Shown here piece after piece: positions 48,664-61,300 of a DNA stretch of 64,000 nt. Where the stretch lies: positions 11,194,062 through 11,258,061 of the forward strand of contig OU612074.1 of assembly GCA_914767715.1 (NCBI GenBank), in the 5' to 3' direction. Origin of the DNA: Membranipora membranacea. Its lineage: Eukaryota > Bryozoa > Gymnolaemata > Cheilostomatida > Membraniporidae. Within the stretch, counting starts at the first letter, position 1; every line of letters starts with the position of its first letter. A program made the position numbers and the translations under genes. Below the pieces are notes generated by a model that was not told the origin of the DNA, did no database searches, and saw nothing but the letters and a program-made list of their open reading frames with translations.

Positions 48664-51600
48664 ATGGCTGCCTCACTCACAGGAGACTCACAACATCTTG
48701 TTACATGTGGTAACTGTTTGGAGGAGGAAGGGTACATTCTTAACCCAGTGCTTCTACCTTGTGCACACTGTTGCTGTGAGACTTGCCTGAGAAATCAGCT
48801 AAAGAAGTCTGATGTAGTAAAGTGCAGAGTTTGCGAGTAAGTATGTACTATACCACAGCTAGTACAGAGCCTTTGCTTAGAAAAATGGTAGGCGAGGCAA
48901 AAGTCCGAGGCGAGTTCGAAGCTCTACCAGGAGGAGTGCTGAAAGGTCTTCCCAAAGGAATTTTAGCTTGTATTTAGTAAATGAAAGGGAAGTGCGAAAA
49001 CTTAGCCAGAGCCAAACTTAGCCTGAACCAAACTGTCTCTAACACTAACAACTGTTGCAAAATTAAATTGTCCCATATTATGAGTGGAAACACAGAATAG
49101 GAAACTGCTCTCAGGTCTCTACTTCTGAGTCTTATTGTCTAGGCAGTCATTTTTGCTGTTTATTTCCAGTGAAAAATTTGCAGTTTCTGTGGAAAGTTTG
49201 CCTTCTGCTTTGGAGAATATCCCTCCGATATTCTGTGATACCTGCACAAAAAACGGGAAACATAGAATGACGTCTAAAGTTTTCTGTATTCAGTGTGACA
49301 GGAAGTTCTGCTCTTTACATCAAGAGGTAAAATGTGCTGGCTTTGCTTTCGCAGAGAAATGAAGGTGCTGTGCCACTAAATCTGAAATAAATGACTCGCT
49401 CAAAATATACTGAAAAGAGGCGTCTTCTTATCTTTTTGTACCTCCCTCGTAAGTTGCAGAAACAGTTCAAGCTATATTGTGTAAACCAGTGTCCCATCTC
49501 CTACTAACTATATGCAAAATGTATGCGATGATTTAGGTTATTCTTCTATTACAGACCCATATTGACCTCAATGAACACCACTGCGTATTGGCGATCAAAG
49601 AATACCTTCAATCTTCAGTAGCTGCGGAGCAGAGGTTTTGTGACACACATAAGAGCCAACCCATTGTGCTTGGCTGTGCAGACTGCTGGAGATTTTATTG
49701 TTTACACTGTATGTCAGCTGCCGATATCTGTGTCGATGGTGAGTTGCAACAAATGTTGATGTTGATTGCGATCACAGGCTAATTCTATCATCACCCACAT
49801 TCCAAAACATTGGCAGAGAAATAGGTCCAGACAGCAATGTCTTCGCCAATTTTGGCCAATTTGACTTTGGTGCACATGAAGATCCGGAAATCAGTGGACT
49901 GCAGCTAAATTGAAATCAATGACCATCAACCTTTTGATTATGAAGACAAAAACTGAACCATCTTCTACTGCTCCGAAAACTGTTCTTCTACCACCGTGAT
50001 AGAAAGTGAAACTTCTAGCCTGAATTCTGGATAGTAATTAGCCACTTCTTAGACCAAGACATCCTGTTCATTGATATACTTTGTTAAGTAACAGCTCAAA
50101 CATGCCCTCCTGCGAGATGCCCACATGGCACAGTTTGGGCACACGCCAAACTGCAAGGTGACTTGTGCACAGGAGCCATGGGTTGATCAATAATTCCAGC
50201 CCTCGGCACCCTCTGGTGTTAATATTTCATCACGACTCTGTTTATCATAAGCTGAAATTTGAGAAAACTTTTATTTTATTAGGCAAGAACCACAGATTTA
50301 TGTCGCTCTCAGAGTTGTCATATGAAGTGAAATCCAAATTTGAGCCAGAGCAATTGGAAGCGGAAAAGGTGTTTGATGAGTGGTCTGCAGTAGTGAAAGA
50401 AGCAACAACACTCCTCTTAAACTGGGATAATGAGACAGAGGAAGGGGAAACACTGATTGATGAAACAGAAGAGAAACAGGTGAAATGTCTGAATAATCAA
50501 AGTCAGCGATGTTGGATATGTTGTCATCAGACTGTTTTCTGTGAAATGTTCCGTTTCAATGCGTCAACACTGGAATTTGTTGTTTGGGTAAACATTATAA
50601 TTTAAGTATATGGAGATACTTTGATAAGGCCAGCTTTATCTGCAAGATGGACAAGTTGTTTGGTAAGCAGTTAAATCATGAAGCAATTTTTAAATGTAAG
50701 TTATGAATATAATAGCACAATGAGAATAAATTTTTCAGCATGATGCCATCAGGGAGAAGTGTGCCAAGCTGAAAACAGAATATCAGAGGAAAAGAATATC
50801 AGCAAAAGGAAAGCTTGAAAACTATCTGGAGAAAGATGCAGGAACAAAAGTGAAGGAACTTCATCAGAAGCTGAAAGAGTTTCGCTCTGAAGTGTCTAAC
50901 AAACATTGTGTGAGTACAATAGACAACCCTACAATACTTCAACTACTACTCAAATCTAAATGTATAGATGCACCTCCCCATACTGGTATCATTTGCAGGT
51001 ATCAGTCTTATTAAGAGCATTATGACATACATTATTACCTATTAGCTATGCGGAAAAGAAAACTTTTCTCAACCTTTCTCAACCACACAAGTTGTCCCAT
51101 CTCTACGTTTATTCAATATAGAAAAATACAGGATATCCTCATATTTCAGAGCAGCTCCCCCCCCCCCCCCCCCCGTAATAGGTCAATATATGTGAATAAA
51201 TTGATTATTAGCATGACATTCACCATGTTTTTTTGCTTCGGCAAGTCTTACAAACCAAAAAGTGCTAATATGGCACTGAGACCAAGAAAATCATTATTGA
51301 TTGCCTCGAGATTTGGTCATTTATTTTAAAATGAGTAGCAAATGCAGCACCATTACAGCTTGCCATATACCTTGTAGGTGGATTTGGTGAAGGAGAAAAC
51401 CGAGGTGATGGCGCACATTTGCGATGCTGTGAATATCAATTTCCCCGTGCTTGTCATTGATGAACGACAAAAACCGCAAGTCAAAGGTTATTAAATATCA
51501 CTCATAATATTGATAGGGTTTGGAAATTCTAAATACTAGAAACTAAGAGTAAATGCAGCAGAAAGCCATGCATTTTTTCAACAGGGATAAAACTGACACA

Positions 51601-52946
51601 CATTTTTTGTGTCTCGATCTATTTCACTTTGCTATTGTAAATGAAATCTATTGTTATTTTTCTCCTCAAGCTACTTTAAATAGCAAAGACTCCCAATTAA
51701 TTTGACCTACTAGAATAAGAAAGTAATAATTATCAATCTATAAATCACATGTGCTGGAATAATACCTCATTATCAATTTATGCGCTTGAAAAAAATTCAT
51801 ATATATATTAGGTAAGGTCAAGCTGCACAGAGCTAACCTCCACCTGTATCAATAATGTATAGCAAACTTTTACAATGTCAAGCAAACCTGCCTCCATTTG
51901 GAGTTGCTCCCCCTGAACTATTTATATTCAGCAGGCAATAAATAATTAACGCGGAACATGTAGGACCAATATTGGCAATAGATTTACAACCCTGCTGTGT
52001 GAGATTGTCTTGATCATTTTTATTGTCTGCATGTAAAACATTAGTTCTTATCAACATGTGCTAAACCAACGTTGCATTGCGATCAGATGCAGCTTCCCAC
52101 ACTAGCAAATTATGCTTCAAGTTGAATAATACAATATATTTAATATAAACTCCTTTTCCAGAGACAAGAAATGATGATATAGACATTGAACTTGCTACAG
52201 AGGCGAAACTGGTCATTGGAGCAAGCTTAAAGGGGAACCGCAAACCTCCAACTAAAATGAAATTCATCTGGTCGATGAACGTAGGTGGCTGGTGTAGCAC
52301 TGTATGCAGCAGCAAAGGTAATGTGTATGTTGGACTGTCAGGTTACTCCATAAACAGAATCAATGAGCAATGTGATGTGACGGACAAATTTATAACATTT
52401 CAAAATCAAGTAATTACCGTCAGGGCTCATCAGGAAAGGCTTTACACGCTCGTCTATGGACAGCCATACCAGATCTTTGTTCACGATCTCAAGGGGCAGC
52501 TGATTACCTCATGGAACCACCCTGATACCAACAGCGCATGCTGTGGAAACAAACTCGCTTTCGTAAACAATCAGCTTCTTGTGCCCGAGTCAACCAACCA
52601 GAGGATCACTGTCTACAATCTGGATGGCAGAGTTCTAAGACAAATTCCTTGTCCTCAAATACCTAAATCACAATATGTCTCGATGTGTATATTTGATGAA
52701 GATACTGTAATCATGACGACCAGTAGCCCAAATAATGTCATCAAATTTAACATAAAGTCTGAAACCGTAATGTGGACCAAAACAATAGAGGAAAGACCAT
52801 CCTCCGTAGCTGCCTATGGCTCTGTTGTGCTTGTCAGCGGTGATAGCTTCCACTACAGTAAAAGAGGCGTGTGGATCAAGGTGCTAAACTGTCAAACGGG
52901 TAGGATATTAAACATTCTTAATTTTGATATGCAATATTTAAGGTAA
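48664..52946 (+). CDS. TRIM-like protein: RING, two B-boxes, coiled coil, beta-propeller
   Basis: Seven exons join in phase: 48664-48836, 49170-49326, 49555-49738, 50283-50479, 50739-50909, 51378-51486, 52162-52946, giving 591 residues. The RING has C15, C18, C33, H35, C38, C41, C54 and C57. B-box 1 begins FCDTC (C80, C83). B-box 2 has C139, H142, C151, C154, C159 and H161. Residues about 175-330 are charged and helical (coiled coil). Residues about 350-591 show repeated Trp/Gly/Asp strands (NVYVGLSGYSINRINEQ, RLYTLVYGQPYQIFVHDL, QRITVYNLDGRVL), as in NHL/WD-type propellers. The RING predicts E3 ubiquitin ligase activity; the target is unknown. The ATG follows an acceptor (gttcttacag) with context atcATGg, so a leader exon lies upstream. 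The TAA overlaps a possible donor (aag|gtaagg); using it with the next acceptor (tttgtttag, near 54165) also gives an immediate stop, so the end is firm. Confidence 0.85.
49780..49985 (-). repeat. Diverged SINE in intron 3 of the TRIM-like gene
   Basis: It aligns with 29127-29345 in the same orientation over agtggactgcag, tcaatgaccatcaaccttttgatt and the distal gctcc end. The B-box is largely worn away. Confidence 0.5.
51153..51175. repeat. Poly-C run
   Basis: An uninterrupted C tract in intron 5 of the TRIM-like gene. Similar G or C tracts lie near 6181, 7887, 32557, 33234 and 59897; they are unusual in DNA this AT-rich and are places where read length errors are likely. Confidence 0.8.
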
Positions 52947-53148
52947 GGTAACACAATCGTGCAAATTTCAGCTAATTTTTGCCAATGAAGTTTTGTCCTA
53001 ATATCAACCTGCTGCACAGGAATTTCCTCTCTCCTAACTTCATATTTACAATTTGCAATTTGCAATTTTGCAATTTGCAATTTACAATTGCTGCCACACA
53101 GCCAAATGTGTGCTTATAAAATTCTGTATAGCTCAAAACTAATAAAAT

Positions 53149-53378
53149 GAGGCTGCAATCTCAGCATTGTCACCTAATGAGCAAATAATTTGCACAAACT
53201 GATCGGCAAACTTAGGGTATGAAATTAATTATCTACCAGGGACGGGTGACGTAGTTACCGTCTTACTAATGCATACTGTACACCTCATTAGATGGTGCAT
53301 AGATTTCATGCCCTGATTTTGAAGATCAGTTTGTGCAAATTATTTGCCCATTAGGTGACAATTATGAGATTAAGTCTC
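53149..53378. mobile_element. 230-bp MITE between convergent genes
   Basis: Arms of about 75 bp match in reverse: cattgtcacctaatgagcaa, ataatttgcacaaactgatc and agggtatgaaat recur on the opposite strand at the right end. Ends read gag...ctc with AT-rich flanks. It is non-coding. Confidence 0.75.
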
Positions 53379-55348
53379 AATTAATTATCGTGGAGCTATG
53401 CAGAATTCAATGAGCACAAATTTGCATGAGTGGCAGCAGTAGTTTAAGCCTTCTCAGTGTATCTAAACCATTATAAATGATACGAAAACTATTAAAAAAT
53501 AATTATACAAAGATGTCTCTTTTTTGTTCATGATTATACCGACCAGAGATTCAGCATCTGGATATCTTAGGCTCCACATTTAACCATTTCCTAATAATTG
53601 TTTGATATTATACTCCTTGAGTGCCTGCATCCTTTCTCTCTCTGCTCAAGATCCAAAATCAATGAAAAACTTTACATAATTATCACATCCATCTCTTAAC
53701 AAAATCGGTTGCCATAGATATAGCCTTGACAATTCAATCCAATCTGATGGAATTTCATGAAAGTTTATACCATTCGGTTTCCTTCAACATGAGAGTAAAA
53801 ATATCAAACCACAAAATTGCGAGAATCCCATTTTGCACAAAAGACTCCGAGAAAGTTTTCTCTGAATTGTGATAAAACAACCACATTTGTCCTTATTTTT
53901 AGTAAATTTTCTCTTAAGCGGTGACTGTTGAGATTTTGTTGTTATAAGTGAAGTGTAAGTCTCAGAATAGGGTTTCTTTATCTCTTAAAATGAATTTAGC
54001 TAATATGGTATATGAAATCATGATTGTGGACTGCAAATCAATGACACTATACAGTTCAATGGCACAACGTCACCCGCTTATGCTCACCTCACCTATGCTT
54101 ATGTTGTCCTGTCTGGGTTCATAATTCAGTCTGACTTCTAACCATGATTGTCAACATTTTGTTTAGGTGAGCAGATGACAGAGTTTACAGACCGTGAAGG
54201 AGATAAGACCGTTTTCTTAGATCTATTTGTGGAGGGTAACAGACCGATGATACCTCACTACTACGCCAAATCTATTCTATGTTATGATTTACTACATGAC
54301 TAAGTGACTGGGGAACAGCAACGCCCTAACAGTGATGCGTTCGGTGAATGATGAAATTAAATGCTAATGTGGAATGTGAGACAGAGCAGCATCTGCTAAA
54401 CAAACTTTACTATTCGGTCAGCAATGATATTAAATAACGAAAACTTCACCCATGTCCAGCTACAGTCACTAACAGTCACTAACTGAACAAATTCATTTTT
54501 TACAGATCCTAATTTTAATTCTATGATACCACTGTTAATTTTATGATATCACTGTCAATAATTGTCCTACGATGAAATCACATGGTAAATACTTAACAAT
54601 AACTTACTTTTATTATGAAACCAAAGAAAAATGGATCAACGCTACTTTTCTATAATCAAATTTCATCAAAATAATTTTCTATGATAACATTATAGCCTCC
54701 CCAGATAATCTTGATAACAAGACTGATTTACAATGATGTTAAAATTCAGCAACAAAAAAAAGGGAAATGGGAAAAATCGTACAGCAACACCGGCCAGTAA
54801 AATCTCGACATACTTCTATCATTGAGAAGCAACGTCGCTGTAATTTTAAATATCATCACAAGCATATAGACAGGGAAAAATGGTCGACAGGGACATCACA
54901 CCTCAATCAAGAAGTGAAAATATAGAGACCATATCAAGACGACCTTGAGAATTCGCAGAGTTTAATGCGCAGTGCATTGAAAGTCATTATTTACAATATA
55001 ATATGAATATCTAAACACCACAAGGGTCTCAGCCAGCTAAGCCCATACTATTCTAAGAAATTAAATCTTACATTTCCTTCGATTCAATAAATACCAGGTA
55101 GGAAAACCCAAAAGACAGTACTTTTAAAAATCAATGTATTCTCCTCCGCCATGACAAAATCAGTTTGCAGAAAATGGCAATCTGTACAACTCGATTTTAT
55201 GATCACATTTCACTGTTGGCACTGTACACTATAAGGGAAGCTGAGGAGAGGCTTTCCCATCATACATTTCCGTATGAACGCAGAGTTTTCTCCCATTTTT
55301 CAACACAGCAACAAGCCTGATAGCCTTAGTTCACTCATTGACAAAGCC
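53379..55348. other. Spacer between the TRIM-like gene and OCRL copy 2 3' ends
   Basis: Both genes converge here. No further coding exon is supported. The 3' UTR of OCRL copy 2 should occupy the right end. Confidence 0.5.
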
Positions 55349-58300
55349 TCAATGCACAGTGCCTGTTGAGCGCGTCTCATACAAAAAGTTACTGATAAAC
55401 ATAGCTTTCCTCTGCTCTAGTAGTTGCTTGTCTGATTTGGTGTGCATTTTGTCGCTGTTTGTTCGAATAATCATCGAGCCAAATACATTGCCTACAAAAA
55501 AACCGAGATACAATAAAAAAAGTATGTCACAAATCCAACAGTAACAGTGAACTATTCAGATAATTGAAAATAGGACATGTCCAAGTCAGTAGTCAAATAT
55601 TTGCAATTGTTTTTTGTGCATAAGAAGGACACATGACACTGTGATGACATCATAGGTCATATGACCAGTCTTGTTATGTCATAATCGCTGTGAAATCTTG
55701 TAGCCCAAGTACCAATACTTTGTGGAGTAAAAGGATTGTTTATGATGCCCATTGGGTTACCATATATGCTGAGCCTTTTTTAAGACAAACAATAAGTTGT
55801 GTTATGGAATGATTATTTTTAGAAGGATGGCATACGTACCTAAGGTTGTTGCATCTAGATTGTTTTTATGAGAGTTGGCGAGAAGTTCTAACATGAATTC
55901 TATAAGATAGTGAAAAACAGCTTTGTGCGTTGGGGGTAGTCTGTTCACTAACTAAAATAAAAAAAATAACACATACTATAACCATGAGTAGCTGAATACA
56001 TATGATGGATGAAAGAAATATTTAAAGACTATCCAAAGACAGTTATAGTCAGGCAGTTACTTATGATAAAGTTCTTTAAGTAACTGCCTGACTATAACAT
56101 GCATTGGTCATTGGGCTTTATAATAACTTTATCACACTCAAGTCAAACAAATTACTTGCAAAATGTTTTTTTGGTTACGCCAGCCTATAAGTGACCCAAA
56201 TCCTCTTGTTTCATTAACAAAAAAAGAAGCTCTTCAAAGTAGCTTTTAGCCCATCACCAATGCAAAATTATTAATTGCCACCATTAATATAAACCTATAA
56301 TATATAAACTCCCATGATAATCTTAACTCTTCAGTTGCCTATGACATCAGAAAATGAACTGTTTTAGCAATCACTGCTAGCGCTAGACTTCCAAAGATCC
56401 CAATTAAATTAAACAGAGGCATATAAATTGAACTTATACTATGTATAACAAAAATAGGCATTCTGAGACACCATATTTTTGTTGCGAATCAAACACTGCA
56501 GATGATAAACATACCTCCTCGCAGGCGAGTCTGTCTGAAGCCTGAGATAGAGCATCGTCATACATAGAGTAAGGTATGACTGGCTCGCGTAATGAGTCCA
56601 GGTAAATAAGTAAAGCCTCTGATAGAGAGTGTATAGATCCAGCTGAGAGATGGATACAGTCAAGGATACACAAAGATATACATCATCGGTCAGAGTATCC
56701 CATAATGCAATACTGTGGAATTCCCATTAAAATCAAGGGAGACTACTCTGTCATGATCTACCAGAGATTTTAAAGCTAATGTAACTTTTTTTGAATGATG
56801 TTAACAGGCTCGATGACAATTTTGACTTCTAGTTTCTAGTTTGGCTTGATATTGCAAATGGAACTATGACCGCTTGATTTCTCGCACCAAATAAAAGCAA
56901 ACAAGTCAGACTATGTGACAGGATGATGCTGACGGTATTAAAGAATGATTCAATCAAGCAATCAATCAATAACTCAATCATTCACTTGGTTTGTCGGTCA
57001 GTCAGGCTGTCAGTCAGTCACTCAATCGATCGATCAGTCAGTCAATCAATCGCTCAGTCAGTCAATCAATTAATCAATAACTCAGTCAATAACTCAATCA
57101 ATAGCTCAATCAATCACTCAATCAGTTAATCAGACTGTATAAGAGGATACATAGTTGAGCAGATAGAGACGTATCTAGAGATTCGCGTATAGAAACTATT
57201 TCCTGGTGTAATCCACGCTGCTGAAATAAATCCTCCTACAGATAAATCCAAAATCGTTACAAAATATCTACTGCCGTATCACCTCATATATCAGTGACAA
57301 CATTATTGTCAACAAAAGTGACTCTTATGTCAATATATTATACGACATATTATGTATTTGCTCGCTGCTTATATATTTAAGAGACATGTTAACATTTTTA
57401 AGACTATAAGGACAGAGTAAATCTATCTAAAAGATACACAATATGGGGGGAATCTTAATATTGTCATGTTTATTGCGACAGTGAACAAAGCAGATGGACA
57501 AGTTAATCAGGATGTTCTATTTGAAAAACAAATTTCCTTACAAACTTTTTAGTTTCGCTTGATTGCTGTTGCCCCTAATTGGTATAATGCAGGCAAGTGA
57601 CCTAGGTGGACAAATTGGAGCAGAGTAAACAAACACAGAAGCTGTTTATAGAACATCAAATCCGCTACACTGGGAATGATTCATTTCTTATTAACTTTAA
57701 ACCCAACGAAAGACCAACAGATGAGGTTAAGTGTTAATCGGTGAATGTGACGGTGAATCCATTTGGGAATGCACCAGTACTGACTGGTAAATGCAAGATG
57801 AACACTCACCACCGATTTTCCTTTTTTACTAATATTATCTAGTAAGAAGTATAATTCTTTAGGTATCGGCATAGATGCTTTCCCTGGTTCTGTTACTTGC
57901 AGTCCTTTTTCCTGTTGAAAAAACAACGAGATGGTAAATTACTCCATATAAAATATTAGTAAATGTTATGCTCTGTTAGCGTTGTCGCAAGTTGAGGTTG
58001 ATAGATAGGAGTTGCTCTCTACTGACCTACTTACTATGAGTTGCAACTCCCGAGTATACAATCTGATTCGTGATATAATTTCATGATTAGTAGATCCTAT
58101 GTTATGCTAGCGTTGTTGCAGATTGAGATTGATACTAAGGAGTTGCCCCCCTACTATCTAAGAAGTGCAACTCCCAATTGATTGCGCGACACCTTGATCT
58201 TTTCTCATATAATAGTCATTTTGACCATTGATGATATTTGGGTTTCTAAAATCCAATACCTTATCTCTATCAGAGCAAACAGCTGCAAGTGTTTTGAGAA

Positions 58301-61300
58301 ATATACTGTTTCTATAATACATTTATAACCATACTACATATATTGATCATAAAATGGTATGGTTCATATTATAATATGCTATAGTCACTGATGGGTTAAT
58401 GGATGAGGGTAACATATCTGACCCTATACAAGCCTATGACTATTCATATGTGGTTGATATAATACATATACATAAAATAAATCATAAATTCATGAAGTTC
58501 ATATCATAATATCCTATATTTATTTACGGCTTCGGTTTATATTATAATATTATATTATATTATTATAATATATGGACTATACCATATTATAATATGTTTT
58601 ACTTCATATTTTTATATGGTATAGTTTGTATCATAACATAGTTAATATTATAATATGAACTCAATTATATTATAATATGTTTAATATGAATTATATACAT
58701 ACCAGTTGGTGTATTTTCTCTGGAGGAGTATCTCTGATAGGTGTGGGTGAATGTGTCAGTGCTTCTAATGAACATCCGAAGCAGCTTAGAGTATAACTAC
58801 CCAAAACTGTCAAAAAGAAATCCTTTCCACCTTCTAAGTGAAGCACTAGAATGTCTTCTAATTTATCTTCTCCCGAGTTGAGGGTTGAAGCCGTCTTGTC
58901 GTTAACATAGACTTCTAAATCTAATGTGGCAGTATCACCTGTAACAAACAGCAAGAGTGTGAGTTAAAATGAGAGGGTTAAAAGCGCATGTTCTGTCTCT
59001 GTTCGAAGACTGCTAAATAAAGGTACCTAAAGGGTGTGGCCGCCATATTTGGCGCCAAGTTCTTCTCAGTTTGCAGGCAGGTTGAAGCACGCCTGGGGTT
59101 TCAGTTGAGCCCAGTAGTCAAAAGACTGCAGCAGGATTCACACACATGCATATTAGAGGGAAAACAAGCCTAACCATTATTGTATCTCGAGTTTAAACTG
59201 TTTCTTATAATTATGGCGTATATAGGCAAATATAGCAAGGGTGAAAGAAGAGAAAACACACTGTGACTATGTAATAAAGAAATCAGTAGCTTGTGGAGTA
59301 ATCTTTTTTTATCAAACCTGCCTGCATTTTGAGTTGCTCCCACACGGACAATTGGTGCATCCGTAGAGTTTGAGCAAGCCAAAAGTAGGAAGATTAGACC
59401 AATTTTGTACCATATGAAGCTAATGTCTTGGCTCCAATTGGTTGAGGATGTGGAAAGCCAGTGCCAGATCAGACTGTTCTTTCCTGAAAGTTACTATTGG
59501 GACATAGAGAAAGTGAAACTGAATACAGTTTCACTTTCACAGTAAATCTCAATAGGTATTTCCATCTGTCCTGGCATTGGCTCTCCAGTATCCAGTAAAT
59601 CAGTGCCCACACATTGGCTAACCGATCGGAATGCAGAAGTTTACCTTAGGTAAACTTACCAGGTAATATACAGTCCCGGTACGGTCTGATACTGAGCCAA
59701 TCTTTACTGTAGTTAGTCTCGTGTAATTTTGGTATAAATGAGAAATCTGCGGGAACTTGTCCAGTATTGGTAATCTCTAATGTAAGTCTGCTGCCCTCCA
59801 TAAATCTCACCTCACCAAAATCCAACTGCAATATAAAGTTGATACATCGACTAAACACACGAATAATTTTATGTAGCCTGTCTTGACAAGCTTTAGTGTG
59901 GGGGGGGGGGGGCTGGGAACACCCAACAAAGCTTGGCAAGACAGGCTAAACGATATGGTGATTTGTTGTGTAGGCCTACACTGAAAAAGCGAATCTTCTT
60001 GCATCACTTATTTATTGATGATATGGCTGACAGCTGATCACCACAACGGATCATCATAGACTCTGAGATATGAAATGCTACTAGAACATTTCCGGACAAC
60101 ATCAGCATTGTCAAAAACACATAATCATAGCTCTTATACATTATTGGATGAATGTATCTGATCAAAGCTAAGGCAATTTCTTACTGAAATTATTTTTTGG
60201 TGCCATTGTGACAAAGAGAGCAGTTGAGAGAATATCAATTTTTTAGAGTAATAGAAATCATATTCTTATAGTTTATGTGCAGTCACATCAACGTTATTCA
60301 TCCCAAAATCGCCACTGCCGTCAACTCGTGGAAAGTTTGAGTTGCCAATCTAAAGTGTTTCTATAGCATCTCGTATCACCTCGAAACAGATTGTATCATT
60401 TGAAAATACAACAACAATTTGTAGTGTCTAGGATAACACAGAGGCTTGGTTACCCATAAGGATGCTAATAATTCTCACCCTTTAGGTTATCATAGATACT
60501 AACCATATCCAATAATATAGACACTCACCCTAAAAGATAACAAAATTACTTACCTATGAGGATAACATTGTCACTTAACTCTAATTTGTTGAGTTTGACT
60601 TGAGGTAGATACTCATTCTCTAGTTTATCTAAGTGCTTCATCACGTCTTCACACACCGATTTATAACTGTCATTATTTATCACCTTCACCTAAGGGAAAC
60701 AAATTGAAGTCTGAAGGCACACGATTTATCTTGAATGGTAAAGAAGCTTTTCCCTGAAGCCTGCAAAACCTTTCTAAAATGTTTACAGCTAGGATGCGCA
60801 AAATGTTGAGCCCAGCACGAATGTTTAATGTCGGAAATCCTACATGAGAATGATTACTATCAAAGATCTGTTCTTTGCAAGCAGGAGAGAGCACCTTATC
60901 ACAGACGACTGTCTGAAGAGAGCACCTGCTGCCACAATAAGACACTATGACTGCCTGCCAAACACTGTCAGTTTAACAGGTGCTCCGACAGACTGACAGG
61001 TGCTCCAACCTCACGACACTTCAGGCCTGTCACAGCTGCATTGCACAGTCTTAGTCCTAGTCAATGCCTACATGATAATACTGATACTAAATTATAGATT
61101 CGTAAAGATTGTCGCAGCTTGTGTGCTATGTTTTAGCGGCAATACAGCAGTGGTCTCATTCAACTTCCCTGATGAGTTTCCCTTTTCTAATCTTTGTCTA
61201 TATACACATTTCATTAGTTGATAACGATAAATGAGATCATAGAATTATATGCAGCGATTGGCTTATTGCAAAGTCTTAGTACTAGTAAAAGTGTACAAGA

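Noticed and set aside
54165-54310. An eighth exon of the TRIM-like gene
   Set aside because: Acceptors there (tttgtttag, tttacag) both lead to an immediate stop, so no further protein would be added.
56923-57129. 68-residue Ser/Ile/Asn-rich frame
   Set aside because: It is the CAAT/CAGT microsatellite read in one frame.
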